A stretch of 64,000 nucleotides of DNA. Origin: Larkinella terrae. GTDB taxonomy: Bacteria; Bacteroidota; Bacteroidia; Cytophagales; Spirosomataceae. Position 1 is the stretch's first letter; each line of letters starts with the position of its first letter. The DNA is taken from assembly GCF_009668025.1 (NCBI RefSeq), contig NZ_WJXZ01000001.1:239814-303813 (forward strand). The letters are read 5' to 3'. The translations under genes were made by a program, and so were the position numbers. Shown here in pieces: positions 18,486-27,616 of the stretch. The notes below the pieces were generated by a model, which saw only the letters and a program-made list of their open reading frames with translations, ran no database searches and was not told the origin of the DNA.

Positions 18486-19025
18486 ATGAACACGGAACAA
18501 AGCTACGCAAACGTAGCCACCGGCGCAAATGTGCCCGAAAAAACAGAAATCTTTAATGATGACCGGTCAAAAATTTATACCACTGCAGGTATTCGCTGCC
18601 TTTTGGAGGACCCGCAAACGCTACATCAAGTGCGCAGTTGCCTTCGGAGTTGGTTTACCTCCTACTCGCAACGTCAAGAAGAATCTGTTAATCCCGTCAG
18701 CTATGCAGAGAACTGCGGTAATTATGAGATGATTGACGATTGGCTGTCCGAAATCATGGACTTGCATTTCGGGTGGTATGTTGAGCCAAAATATAAACCA
18801 AAGAAGCCGGAGCCGATTGGGTCAACCCTGTATTTACAGGCTACCAATCATTTTGTAGAAAAAGCAAAAGCGATTCTCAAAAAACAGGACGAGTTGGCGG
18901 AGAAAGTTTTCGGTCCTCAAACGTTAAGATTAAGAGATGATGAGGCTGTATTAATGGCCGCGCAAACCATGCGGGAGCTGAAGGAAATTCGGGCCATGTT
19001 GGACGAGTTGAATCCTCATTTATGA
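18486..19025 (+). CDS. Hypothetical protein
   Basis: The 179-residue soluble protein is not recognised. Its middle is rich in Trp, Tyr and Cys (SWFTSYSQRQEE, DLHFGWYVEPKYKPKKPEP) and the last 60 residues are helical (TMRELKEIRAMLDEL). It is preceded by the CCCC/GGGG hairpin and followed by a 14-bp stem-loop, so it looks like a single-gene unit inside the phage-like control region. Confidence 0.6.
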   Translation: MNTEQSYANVATGANVPEKTEIFNDDRSKIYTTAGIRCLLEDPQTLHQVRSCLRSWFTSYSQRQEESVNPVSYAENCGNYEMIDDWLSEIMDLHFGWYVEPKYKPKKPEPIGSTLYLQATNHFVEKAKAILKKQDELAEKVFGPQTLRLRDDEAVLMAAQTMRELKEIRAMLDELNPHL

Positions 19026-19063
19026 ACGAATTAATTCCTAGCTGGTAATATCCTCCCAATAAC

Positions 19064-19118
19064 CGTGAGAAGCAGCCGGAACTGAAGACCGTCTGGCCTA
19101 GCCTGGCTGCTTCTCACG
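19064..19118 (+). terminator. Long stem-loop between 18486 and 19166 genes
   Basis: CGTGAGAAGCAGCC (19064-19077) and GGCTGCTTCTCACG (19105-19118) pair perfectly over 14 bp around a 27-base loop. TTT follows directly, then mixed sequence. It lies 39 bases past the stop at 19025 and 48 before the next start. A terminator is the simplest reading, but the weak T run leaves an attenuator or processing signal open. Confidence 0.55.
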
Positions 19119-19165
19119 TTTCCAACCGGTTTGATCAACTCCATTACCTACACAGCAATATCATC

Positions 19166-20665
19166 ATGTCATTCCCTTCTTACCTTTTGCAGCACGGCAA
19201 CCAGTTCGCCGTAGCCGCCCGCTCCCTCTATGGCCACATGGGATTCAATGACCGTTACTTTCCCGACTGGTTTAAAGACCGCATCGAAAAGTTAAGTCTG
19301 ATTGAGGCTACCGATTACCTGAGTTATAAGTTGTCTCACGGTGTTTTATGCTATCTGGTCACTGTGCCAGTTGCCGTTCGATTACTCATTACCGAGCGAC
19401 GCGCAGCGGGTAAAGCGGCCCGGCAACAACTAAATGATCTGGTCCCGCAACTGGAACAGGAAGGCTTACATTCCGCTGATATTGATCTGGCTGATTTTGT
19501 AAAGGCAATTGCCTCAACAAATAGCGCTCTCACTACGCTATCGACACCGCAGCCGCACATTTCCTCACTACAGTCTCAAAAGCTGACAGAATCTAATTTG
19601 ACGGCACTCCCGGCGCCAATACCGCTACTGCAGATTGACGGCCGGGCCGCGGTGAATGTGCAGGATCTGTTTCGGTTCTGGCATCCGGAAACGGATACCC
19701 GTCTGGCGCAGTGGTTTGGTTACCGCATTACCAAACTGGGTTTTGTCCTGGGCAAGCATTATGTTGAGTACAATGAACAACCGGTACCCGGGCACCGGCG
19801 CGGTACGACCGGGTATATTGTCAGTATAGATGCCGCCATTGCCATTGCTGAAGGGGAAAATAAAGGAAAAGGTACCCTTGTCAGTCAGTACCTGATTACC
19901 TACCGTAAGGAACTGGCCAAACAGCGCCTGTCGACCAAAGGGAGTCTAACCGATTTCATTGGCATAAGGCCCGCCGAATCAGCGCCCGCGGTTATGCCAT
20001 CCGAAGGCGCTGAGCCTTTATCATTACAGCCCTCTTTGTTTGACGTCCTGCCGGAACCGCTAACGGATGAGGCAAGAAAACCTCGTAGTGTAACTAATGA
20101 CGCGCTCGCCTCAAATAAAGAGTCAGAAGATCATGATCAGAATGGTGTGCATGCTGATCCTTCGATTTCCGGATCGGAGGTAAAGTCTTCGGAGCCGGAA
20201 TCAAAACCGGTCTCAGCCGCAGCACTTTTGCTCCAGACAGCGCAGCTGCTCCTGCAGCAGGCCCAACTGTTGGTCGACCACGAGCAGCGACTCAACCAGA
20301 CCCAAACTACCGTGGGCCAAATTGTGGCCATTGGCCAGCAAGCCGCCTTGCAGACGATGGGATTATCGGCCGGTCATGAGCAGCCTCCGCAGCAGACATT
20401 GCGCTCACGTATACGCCAGATCGTTAACGCCCGATGCCGCAAAACCGGCGAGTTTCAGGATCAGGTGTATGCCTTTATTTACAACCGGCTTTACTACCTC
20501 TACGGCGTCAGTGTGGCGTCTCATCACCGGCAGAAGGAGGAGAGTTATCTGGAGCTTTGTGAGCGGCTGGGCATCCTGGACAAGGTCTATACCATTGTTA
20601 CCAGTGCCGAATTCAATGTGGCGATGAATGAAGCGCCTGTACACCCCCGACAGGAAGCCGCTTAG
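19166..20665 (+). CDS. Phage antirepressor-like protein with duplicated AntA-type domain
   Basis: The 499-residue protein appears to carry two AntA/AntB-like segments. The first (about 5-85) has FNDRYFPDWFKDRIEKLSLIEATDYLSYKLSHG; the second (about 150-255) has TRLAQWFGYRITKLGFVLGKHYVEY, then GYIVSIDAAIAIAEGENKGKG. An acidic low-complexity linker (260-355) and a short coiled coil follow. The end (about 405-490, LRSRIRQIVNARCRKTGEFQDQVYAFIYNRLYYLYG) resembles the ORF6C/KilA-C domain. Such proteins counter phage repressors. The doubled N-terminal domain is unusual. Assignments are by pattern. Confidence 0.65.
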   Translation: MSFPSYLLQHGNQFAVAARSLYGHMGFNDRYFPDWFKDRIEKLSLIEATDYLSYKLSHGVLCYLVTVPVAVRLLITERRAAGKAARQQLNDLVPQLEQEGLHSADIDLADFVKAIASTNSALTTLSTPQPHISSLQSQKLTESNLTALPAPIPLLQIDGRAAVNVQDLFRFWHPETDTRLAQWFGYRITKLGFVLGKHYVEYNEQPVPGHRRGTTGYIVSIDAAIAIAEGENKGKGTLVSQYLITYRKELAKQRLSTKGSLTDFIGIRPAESAPAVMPSEGAEPLSLQPSLFDVLPEPLTDEARKPRSVTNDALASNKESEDHDQNGVHADPSISGSEVKSSEPESKPVSAAALLLQTAQLLLQQAQLLVDHEQRLNQTQTTVGQIVAIGQQAALQTMGLSAGHEQPPQQTLRSRIRQIVNARCRKTGEFQDQVYAFIYNRLYYLYGVSVASHHRQKEESYLELCERLGILDKVYTIVTSAEFNVAMNEAPVHPRQEAA

Positions 20666-20831
20666 CCTGGTTGACACTTCTTTTACCAATCAAGCAAGGG
20701 TCAAATCCGGTTGTATTCACCAACCCAGAACGAGAATTTTGATAGAAAAAGCCCGATCCAGGGAAGAATGGATACTTCTCGCCAGGGAAAGTAGTTAGTC
20801 CCAATTATCATTCACATAATCTGTTCGAATC

Positions 20832-22223
20832 ATGAGAAAATACGTAACTGAAAAAGATTTATTTGTCTGCTTTTATTTTCGTCGCGCCAAAGGGAGCTAT
20901 ACACGACCCGAGGGATTTCCTGAAGATGATATTTTGGGTACAATTTATTTTCGGGTTAGCTACCAGGGTAAACGTTTCGACATCTGTAGTTCACTGGTTA
21001 ATTGTTGGCGTAGCCAGTGGGTAACCGGCAATCGGCGGGAACCCTGTCGGGTTGTGGGCGAGGCTCCGTATCCAGCTACCGAAACGGGCGAAGCAAATGC
21101 CAAAATTGGTGCACTGTATAGTAAAATACTAACCCTGTATGCGCAATTACGTCATAACCCCCAATTCAGCATCTCGCTACTAAAGGGACATGTTTTGGGA
21201 GATAAGGATATGGTATGGCGAAAAGGGGACTCGACTGCCGTTATGGACTTGGCCAAAGCGTATTTAGGGTACGAAGAAAAACGATTCCGGGCCGGTGAGA
21301 TTGCCAAGCGAACCCGATACGTGCGGGGTCGATACATTCAACTCCTGGAAGAATATCTGACCAAAACAAAGCAATTGGGTTTAGAGGTGGCTGATGTGCG
21401 ACACGAAACGTTTGATGATTATAAGTTTTATCTGCTGACCAATCTCAAATACAACCCCGCTTACGCATCCAAGTGTCTGCAATATGCCCGACAGGCCTTC
21501 CGATGGGGTAAACAGAATAAAATCATTGCAGAAAACCCGCTATCGGATTACATCATTCACAAATGCGAAAGCGAGCCGGACACGACCCATCTGGAGGAGG
21601 AAGAATTGAGCAAACTAATTCAATTTGATCCCTATGTGTTAGTTGATGCGGGAAAAATAAGCGAGGAAATGGCCCGAATGATGGACGAGGAGCGGGACGT
21701 ACTTCTTTTCACCTGCCTGACGGGAATGCATGATGGCGACTACCAAGGCAAAGCGTACGAGATTCTTCGGGATAAGACTGGCCACTGGATCAAGGGGCGT
21801 CGGAGCAAAACAAAAGGCCGTTTTGAGGTGCCTCTTGACCCTTATGCGATGCGGATTATCCGGAAGTATGGCGGAATCGATAAACTACCGACTCGCTCGA
21901 ACAAGGCGCGCAATGAGAATCTGAAATTACTGGGTGTGTTGGCCGAGATTCCGACTTACATGACGACTAAAATTGGTCGCAAGACCTTTGCCGATCGGGC
22001 CTTAAACGACATGAATATGGACACCAGTGATGTCGCCACCATGCTAGGCCATTCAGATACCAAATACCTGAAACACTATGCGCACATTCAAAACCGCCGG
22101 TTGATTCAAAAGTTTGTCCCTCTTGACACTGGGAAGCGGGATGATATTCGTCGCTTACCAGTGGATAGTAAGTCAGAAGTAGAATCCGCTTCAGAGAGCG
22201 TCCCAAATCAATGGAGCGCATAA
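20832..22223 (+). CDS. Second tyrosine-type recombinase, altered active-site motifs
   Basis: The 463-residue protein has the same order as phage integrases: N-terminal domain, SAM-like core-binding domain (about 135-245, AKAYLGYEEKRFRAGEIAKRT) and a catalytic domain. LGHSDTKYLKHYAH near the end supplies the His and the Tyr nucleophile, and an Arg is present in KIGRKTFADRAL. Two changes stand out: the box I motif reads LTGMHDGDY where TGLRxSD is usual, so the first catalytic Arg is His, and the box II His is Lys. The Lys form occurs in some Bacteroidota recombinases to my knowledge; the Arg loss is less common. It may be inactive, a regulator, or use a shifted residue. Confidence 0.8.
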   Translation: MRKYVTEKDLFVCFYFRRAKGSYTRPEGFPEDDILGTIYFRVSYQGKRFDICSSLVNCWRSQWVTGNRREPCRVVGEAPYPATETGEANAKIGALYSKILTLYAQLRHNPQFSISLLKGHVLGDKDMVWRKGDSTAVMDLAKAYLGYEEKRFRAGEIAKRTRYVRGRYIQLLEEYLTKTKQLGLEVADVRHETFDDYKFYLLTNLKYNPAYASKCLQYARQAFRWGKQNKIIAENPLSDYIIHKCESEPDTTHLEEEELSKLIQFDPYVLVDAGKISEEMARMMDEERDVLLFTCLTGMHDGDYQGKAYEILRDKTGHWIKGRRSKTKGRFEVPLDPYAMRIIRKYGGIDKLPTRSNKARNENLKLLGVLAEIPTYMTTKIGRKTFADRALNDMNMDTSDVATMLGHSDTKYLKHYAHIQNRRLIQKFVPLDTGKRDDIRRLPVDSKSEVESASESVPNQWSA

Positions 22224-22235
22224 ATTATTGGTTCC

Positions 22236-22652
22236 ATGGATCAATTCTCTCGAAAACAACGTACACCCGGTCAAATGCGGCCGGGTGTACTGACGCTAAC
22301 GATCGGCGCCCACACCGATTGGGTCCCTGTCAATCTGATCGTCCGAATCCAGGCTCAGGGCAACTACAGTCAGGTGTATACGCAAAGTGGCCAGGTTTAT
22401 CTGATTGCGGTAACCTTGTTGAAAATGGAACAGCGGCTGCCCGATTTCTGCCGGATTCATAAATCTCATTTGATCAATCCGGATTATGTGGGCCCGATTC
22501 AGCGACGAGTCAAAGCGAATACCCATTTGCTATTGACGACTGGCGATGCGGTTCCTATTTCCCGGCACTTACGTAAGAGCGCTGATTTTTGGGCCACTAT
22601 ATATCAAAATCCACTATTAAAAATGCTAAGGATGATGAAAAACAACCAATAA
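22236..22652 (+). CDS. Stand-alone LytTR DNA-binding protein
   Basis: The 138-residue protein is a single LytTR domain without a receiver. VNLIVRIQAQGNYSQVYTQSG at about 30-50 and FCRIHKSHLINPDYVGPIQRR at about 75-95 are the family hallmarks. LytTR domains bind direct repeats through beta-strand loops. The gene starts 13 bases after the recombinase stop, so the two are probably cotranscribed. Its 3' end overlaps the convergent HTH gene by 27 bases. With no receiver, its activity may be set by level alone. Confidence 0.87.
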   Translation: MDQFSRKQRTPGQMRPGVLTLTIGAHTDWVPVNLIVRIQAQGNYSQVYTQSGQVYLIAVTLLKMEQRLPDFCRIHKSHLINPDYVGPIQRRVKANTHLLLTTGDAVPISRHLRKSADFWATIYQNPLLKMLRMMKNNQ

Positions 22653-22997
22653 TCGATTGTCAATTTCTGCTGGGTCAATACGCTTCTTTTGAAGGTATTC
22701 CCGAATACTATCCACCCGGTAGTTAACCTTTTTACCATCTCGGACAGAAATAATTTTCCCGGCCCTCTCATACGTCAAAACGGTTGTTGGATGGATGTTC
22801 AACACTCTGGCGACTTGGCGTGGAGTTAAAAGGGTATTTGTCAAACGTAGTTTTTCATCGCGCTCCAGACGACGTTCCAAATCGATTACCTTATTCCAAA
22901 GTTTCATGAATGCTTCCCAGGGAACCACTTCAGAAGGCCTAATTGGAGGAGAGGTTGGTAAATTACTTGAATCAATGGATTGAGTTATATTTTCCAT
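22626..22997 (-). CDS. Helix-turn-helix protein (HTH_17-like)
   Basis: The 123-residue protein has a Pro/Ser-rich N-terminus, a short helix (FMKLWNKVIDLERRLERDEKL) and a winged helix-turn-helix: LLTPRQVARVLNIHPTTVLTYERAGK, wing RDGKKVNYRVDSIREYLQKK. It is the third excisionase-like protein in the element and the only one on the minus strand. It overlaps the LytTR gene tail to tail and is divergent from the DUF4041 gene at 23109, which it might regulate. Confidence 0.75.
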   Translation of the reverse strand: MENITQSIDSSNLPTSPPIRPSEVVPWEAFMKLWNKVIDLERRLERDEKLRLTNTLLTPRQVARVLNIHPTTVLTYERAGKIISVRDGKKVNYRVDSIREYLQKKRIDPAEIDNRLLVVFHHP

Positions 22998-23108
22998 AAC
23001 TAGTGCTTTTAAAATTTAAGAAAAGTCGCTGTCCTGAGGCAAATAAGATTGACAATTGTTTGAGTAATTATTACCATTGTCAAGCGGAAATATTGAGATA
23101 TCTTAACC

Positions 23109-24539
23109 ATGAATATTACTTTCCTTTTGGTGATCATAGGCTGTCTTTCCTTGGGAATGATATTATTAGTTTTCTTCATCATTAATCACAGAAAATTGCT
23201 AAGGAACGAGCTGGAAGCAAAAATTAAAGAAGCTAACTATTTAAAAGCGAAGTATGCGCCAATAATTGATCTTGATGACGAAATAGAAAGTAAGACAAAG
23301 AAAATTGAGCTTATTAAAATGTATATCGAGGCTTTGCAAAACAAGCACGACCTTGATAAAAAGAATTTAGCGGAGGAATACCATCAAAAACGGTTGATTT
23401 ACGAAAGTCTGGCAAAGGAGCTGGCAATTGTCGAGGAAAACTTAGAAGATATTTCTTACGGTCTCTATAAACCCCATTACGATTTTGCCACTTCAGAGCG
23501 ATACAAAACAGAGTTAGACAGGATATGGGAAGCGGAAAAGGCTTTCATCCGAGAGAATAAGGCAATTATATGTACAACCCGGTGGCAGGTCAGTGGTAGT
23601 TATACAGAAGGAGACCGAATGACTAATCGTTACTCCAAATTAATGCTGCGGGCTTTTAACGGGGAATGTGATTCTGCTATTGCAAAGGTGAAGTGGAATA
23701 ACATTTCAAATATGGAAGCCCGGATTGAAAAATCGTTTGAAGCCATCAATAAACTTGGTGAATCCCATCAGATTTATATTACTCGCGATTATTTTGGATT
23801 AAAGCTCTCGGAGTTACGACTGGAATTTGAATTACAGGAGAAAATCCATCAGGAAAAAGAAGAGCAGCGGCTTATTAAAGAACAGATGCGCGAGGAAGAG
23901 AAGGCCCTTAGAGAAATTGAGAATGTCCAGAAGAAAGCAGCTGAAGAGGAAGCCAGGTACCTAAGGGCTTTAGAAAAAGCGCGCCAGGATGTCCAGTATG
24001 CTACAGGGGCTCAAATGGAAAGCTTGGCAAATAAAATCAATGAATTGGAATACTTGCTGAATGTAGCCCAGAACCAGAAGGAAAAAGCTATTTCAATGGC
24101 TCAACTGACTAAATCCGGACACGTCTACATCATTTCCAATATTGGCTCTTTTGGTGAAAATGTTTATAAAATTGGAATGACCAGAAGGCTTGAGCCGATG
24201 GATCGGGTACGTGAGCTAGGCGATGCTTCCGTACCATTTAGTTTTGATGTACATGCCTTGGTATATTCTGACAATGCTCCGGAACTGGAAAATGCGTTAC
24301 ATAAGAAATTTGCAGATAATCGATTGAATTTGATTAATAATCGTCGGGAGTTCTTTCATGTGAATATCGACCAGATTGAGGAAATGTTACTCGGTATGGG
24401 GCTCAGTTTGACCCTTACCAAACTGGCTGAAGCAAGAGAATATCGTGAGACCCTTTCAATTAGAGAAGTAAAGAACAGGCAGGTAGTCACTAAAAATTAT
24501 TCCACCCTTCAACCGACCTTTCCTGTCTCCCTTGACTAA
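23109..24539 (+). CDS. DUF4041 and T5orf172 (GIY-YIG-like) domain protein
   Basis: This 476-residue protein has an N-terminal membrane span (about 3-25), a coiled coil (30-120), a DUF4041-like middle (about 125-230, with SGSYTEGDRMTNRYSKLMLRAFNGECD), a second coiled coil (245-335) and a C-terminal T5orf172 domain (about 340-440). The last has GHVYIISNIGSFGENVYKIGMTRR, ALHKKFADNRLNLINNRREFFHV and is a GIY-YIG nuclease relative: the Tyr-Ile-Ile and Tyr-Lys-Ile-Gly-Met-Thr motifs and a later Glu-Phe-Phe are seen. Proteins of this architecture are common in prophages and defence islands. The upstream gap has no partner gene. Confidence 0.85.
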   Translation: MNITFLLVIIGCLSLGMILLVFFIINHRKLLRNELEAKIKEANYLKAKYAPIIDLDDEIESKTKKIELIKMYIEALQNKHDLDKKNLAEEYHQKRLIYESLAKELAIVEENLEDISYGLYKPHYDFATSERYKTELDRIWEAEKAFIRENKAIICTTRWQVSGSYTEGDRMTNRYSKLMLRAFNGECDSAIAKVKWNNISNMEARIEKSFEAINKLGESHQIYITRDYFGLKLSELRLEFELQEKIHQEKEEQRLIKEQMREEEKALREIENVQKKAAEEEARYLRALEKARQDVQYATGAQMESLANKINELEYLLNVAQNQKEKAISMAQLTKSGHVYIISNIGSFGENVYKIGMTRRLEPMDRVRELGDASVPFSFDVHALVYSDNAPELENALHKKFADNRLNLINNRREFFHVNIDQIEEMLLGMGLSLTLTKLAEAREYRETLSIREVKNRQVVTKNYSTLQPTFPVSLD

Positions 24540-24678
24540 AAAATCTATAGTAAAGAATCATGAAACGACTTTTCCACTTTTCGCATTTACTTACGCTTCC
24601 AAGAGGGCGATTTGTTCTTTTCTTATAGAAAAACCTGCTTATACAAACCGTTTTTGGAAATCAAAAAAATTAAATTTA

Positions 24679-24724
24679 CAGATATCTTCAAGTTCAATTG
24701 ATAAAGGAACTCTGAAGATATCTG
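24679..24724. other. Long intergenic hairpin
   Basis: CAGATATCTTCA plus AGTTC (24679-24695) pairs with GAACT and TGAAGATATCTG (24707-24724), giving 17 bp with one bulged base and an 11-base loop. It lies 140 bases after the DUF4041 gene and 90 before the next gene. There is no T run, so it is not a clear terminator; it could be a 3' UTR element or the remains of a small inverted-repeat element. Confidence 0.45.
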
Positions 24725-24814
24725 GCTTTCACTTTATGAAACTGAATAGGCTATTGTAAGCTTCTAAAATGCATTAATCCTGGGATACATACGATTCATG
24801 AAACACTTTTAAAA

Positions 24815-25939
24815 ATGAAAGTCACAATCAGAATTTTACTACTGTTAAGCATCATCAGCCTAATGGATTGCTCCGAAGCTGATAAAAAAGTTACCCCAAT
24901 AATTGAAGATGACCTCTCGGGGACCCAAAATGAATATACCTGTCCAGCAGGACTGACGGTTTATTCATTCAGTTTGGAACAATCTGCCACGGTAGAGCTT
25001 AAACAGGAATTAACCTTTGACGACAAAAAACAACTTGTTAAGGAAAAGCGCATCTATTTACATGGAACGGGCCAGACAAGCATTGGCGATGTTGCTATTC
25101 AGGCCAATAAAAACTTAATTGTAAATGTTGATTATAAATATGACGCGAATGGTTTTCTGATTGAAAAAGTACCAAAAATAGAAAATCCAGAAGTTCTGAC
25201 AGGCAGATTCGAGGAGCTATCCTATAAATATCGTTACGCAAATGAGCGCCTGGTAGAAGGCATATATACATTAACTGTTTATGGCGCTAACGGAGTGATT
25301 CTTCAAAACACGATTACATCTCCAGGAACCGAATATGAATATGACTCCCAGGGACGGTTAACTTCAATTAATCAAAAAGGATATGGAGTAGATAACTTCA
25401 TTTATGATGCAGGAGGGCTTTCGAGACATATTAATTCCAGAAATCCGCGAGAAGATTATCGCTATTTATCCCAGAATGGTCGGGTGATCCGTCGAGACAG
25501 TAAATCAGATACGCGGCTAGAGGCTTTTGATCGATACACGTTATTCGGCTATGATTCAGATGGGCAGCTTACCAGTGTAGAAGAATACAGAGTTAACGGC
25601 GGGTTATTCAGTAGAACGGAATACACTTATGATGGCAAAAGAAGGCCTATTCAGACGGTAAAATTGGGCAATTTAGAGAATATGCCAAGCCCGTACGAGT
25701 CACCAGGATTAATCAAACCTGAGATTGTACAGTTTAAAGGTCACCTGAATAATTTTTCATTTTATGGTGTAAGAAAATCCAACTTGCTTGGTTATAAAGC
25801 TTATTCTGTTGAGAACGATGTTACAAAGCTTATTAATGAGTACACCTATACATACAAATATGATAGCCAAGGGTATCCGACTCAGGTTTCTGGTGGCGGT
25901 TTTATATACCGTTGGGGGTACTGTAAGCATACTTATTGA
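24815..25939 (+). CDS. RHS/YD-repeat-like lipoprotein
   Basis: The 374-residue protein has a lipoprotein signal with Cys at residue 19 (SLMDC). The rest is a series of short YD-type repeats: DYKYDANGFL, YEYDSQGRLTS, FIYDAGGLSR, FGYDSDGQLTS, YTYDGKRRP and YKYDSQGYPT. Such repeats form a rolled beta-sheet. It is small for an RHS toxin and has no core-end motif or toxin tip, and no immunity gene follows. A surface lipoprotein of unknown role is the safest reading. Confidence 0.7.
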   Translation: MKVTIRILLLLSIISLMDCSEADKKVTPIIEDDLSGTQNEYTCPAGLTVYSFSLEQSATVELKQELTFDDKKQLVKEKRIYLHGTGQTSIGDVAIQANKNLIVNVDYKYDANGFLIEKVPKIENPEVLTGRFEELSYKYRYANERLVEGIYTLTVYGANGVILQNTITSPGTEYEYDSQGRLTSINQKGYGVDNFIYDAGGLSRHINSRNPREDYRYLSQNGRVIRRDSKSDTRLEAFDRYTLFGYDSDGQLTSVEEYRVNGGLFSRTEYTYDGKRRPIQTVKLGNLENMPSPYESPGLIKPEIVQFKGHLNNFSFYGVRKSNLLGYKAYSVENDVTKLINEYTYTYKYDSQGYPTQVSGGGFIYRWGYCKHTY

Positions 25940-26006
25940 TTAAGCGGACGTTTTTTAGCATTTACAATAAGCATCGTTTGGGTGGGTCCGCAACCAGTGA
26001 GGGTAA

Positions 26007-26645
26007 TTACTGCTTTGGAAAGTCAGGTTGTTCTTTAATACGACGGATCTGCCGCAAATGGCGATCTGTATGTCCAAAATGCACCACCATCAAAGCATGA
26101 ATGCTCCTTCTGCGTTCTTCGCCCCATCTGAATGTAAAATGAGATTTTAAGTCATACGTTGTGTTCCGTACAAAGTCGATTATTCGGTTGCGGCCAAAAA
26201 GGAAAAAGGTTAGGTTATCCGCACCTTTCATTAGCCCAAGAGGTTCAGCATTCCATTCAGCTTTATGAGGACTTGGATCGTTCATCCAGGCCAAATAAGA
26301 ACTGTCGGGCTTCGATAAACGGTCTAATTGCGGTTCCGGTTGCGTACTGAGCATAATATCAGCCTCCTGAGCAAAAATCCGCTCATACAATCCCAGATGT
26401 TCAAGAACTTGTCCAATGGACCATTTCGTGGAGTCCTGCTTAAAAGACCACTGTTGCACACTCAACTGCTTTGTTTCCTTTAGTATCTCAGCCTTCGTGC
26501 GTTCAAGATTGTTGATCAGATACTGTCGATCCGTTTGGGTCCAAAGTCGGGTAGACTGGCAATAAGAAAGCTGCGGTACGATCAAACTTATTAGCAACGG
26601 AATACTACAAATAAATGCTTGCGTAGCCCTCATCCAATCATTCAT
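26007..26645 (-). CDS. Secreted DinB-like protein
   Basis: I start at ATG 26645 or 26633, because the second gives a clean signal peptide (MRATQAFICSIPLLISLIVPQ, then CQS); the frame is open 105 bases further up. After about residue 30 the protein is a DinB-type four-helix bundle: WSIGQVLEHLGLYERIF supplies the first metal-binding His, and VVHFGHTDRHLRQIRRIK the other two. DinB-like enzymes use a metal for thiol transfer in the cytoplasm; an exported copy is unusual but occurs in Bacteroidota. The upstream gene is far away, so it is probably monocistronic. Confidence 0.75.
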   Translation of the reverse strand: MNDWMRATQAFICSIPLLISLIVPQLSYCQSTRLWTQTDRQYLINNLERTKAEILKETKQLSVQQWSFKQDSTKWSIGQVLEHLGLYERIFAQEADIMLSTQPEPQLDRLSKPDSSYLAWMNDPSPHKAEWNAEPLGLMKGADNLTFFLFGRNRIIDFVRNTTYDLKSHFTFRWGEERRRSIHALMVVHFGHTDRHLRQIRRIKEQPDFPKQ

Positions 26646-26759
26646 TTGTTTTGTAGTCTCCTGTTCGTCCGGGATATTCTTGGTTTCGGTTTGTAAACGG
26701 CAAAACAGCAATGTAACTACACTAATCAGAGGGATAGGAATCAGTTTCATATCAATGAT

Positions 26760-27260
26760 TTTAGAAGTAAAATTTATTTACTGTATTGAAGTATATAGGC
26801 GTTAGCTTGAAAGCCGAGAAGACCAGAATATGGTGGCTTATGTAGTTTGGTTATAAAGTTAATTGGACCAGAAGGGTTACCAATTTATGAGTAAGCAATA
26901 CTGATAATCACGAAGATAAAAGAATGATAGAGGGAAAGGCCGGCTTTTTACTTAACGGCATTCTTGATTATAATTTTGTTAAGTATGTAACGATCCAGGT
27001 TATATTATCCCACTTCGTCAACCTGCAAATCAAGCAGCTACTTAACTTCTTATCTCGTCAATTTGCCCCGCAAAATTTGTCCATAGCAGTGTGATCTGCC
27101 GAGAACTGATTCAACTGCATCAGGCCCATTACCATTTTGCTCATTTTAACAAAGCATACAGTCAATAACCGTTCGATAAACAGATCATGCCACAAGGCAA
27201 TTTTTTGTTGGTTATATAGCTGATTATTTGGTATTTATAAGCTTAACCTAAATCACCTCA
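26760..27260. other. Gene-free stretch of about 500 bases
   Basis: I see no coding frame with a plausible start and no repeat or RNA gene. Base composition is AT-rich with several scattered stop codons in all frames. The last 60 bases (GGTTATATAGCTG onwards) probably hold the promoter of the gene at 27265. Confidence 0.4.
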
Positions 27261-27264
27261 TATT

Positions 27265-27606
27265 ATGAAAAAACTGTTGTTGATTCTGTTGCTGCTACCC
27301 TCCCTCTCATTTGGGGCCAAAGTTCTCACTGAAGGCGGCATAACGTTAGATTGTCCCGATGCGACTGTCGATCAATTACAACAGTGGATTAACTCTCACC
27401 CAAACGATCGCGTTTTGTGTTGTGGAACTGGCGATGACAAGAAGTGCGTCTTAATTGATAAGATAGAACAAATTACTTCGCTATCGGCCGATAACAATGT
27501 TGGTGACAAACCCGACACTGGACCGAGCATCGATCCCGGCATTGGCATATTTGCCGGATTATTACTAATTGCGCTCGCTATTTATTTTGGAAGGAAGCGA
27601 GGTTAA
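27265..27606 (+). CDS. Small exported protein with C-terminal membrane anchor
   Basis: The 113-residue product has a signal peptide (MKKLLLILLLLPSLSFGAK, cleavage after SFG), a 60-residue exported part with four cysteines (one Cys-Cys pair, LCCGTGDDKKCV), a Gly/Pro/Asp-rich linker and a C-terminal span (IFAGLLLIALAIYFG) followed by Arg-Lys-Arg-Gly. The hydrophobic tail and basic end resemble sortase-like or exosortase-like sorting tails only loosely. No family is recognised. Confidence 0.7.
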   Translation: MKKLLLILLLLPSLSFGAKVLTEGGITLDCPDATVDQLQQWINSHPNDRVLCCGTGDDKKCVLIDKIEQITSLSADNNVGDKPDTGPSIDPGIGIFAGLLLIALAIYFGRKRG

Positions 27607-27616
27607 CATTTACCAG

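Noticed and set aside
24532-24759. 75-codon frame overlapping the end of the DUF4041 gene
   Set aside because: It overlaps the hairpin at 24679-24724, which explains its codon pattern, and has no recognised domain.
24815-25939. RHS toxin
   Set aside because: YD-type repeats are present but the protein is short, lipidated, and has no core-end motif, toxin tip or immunity gene.
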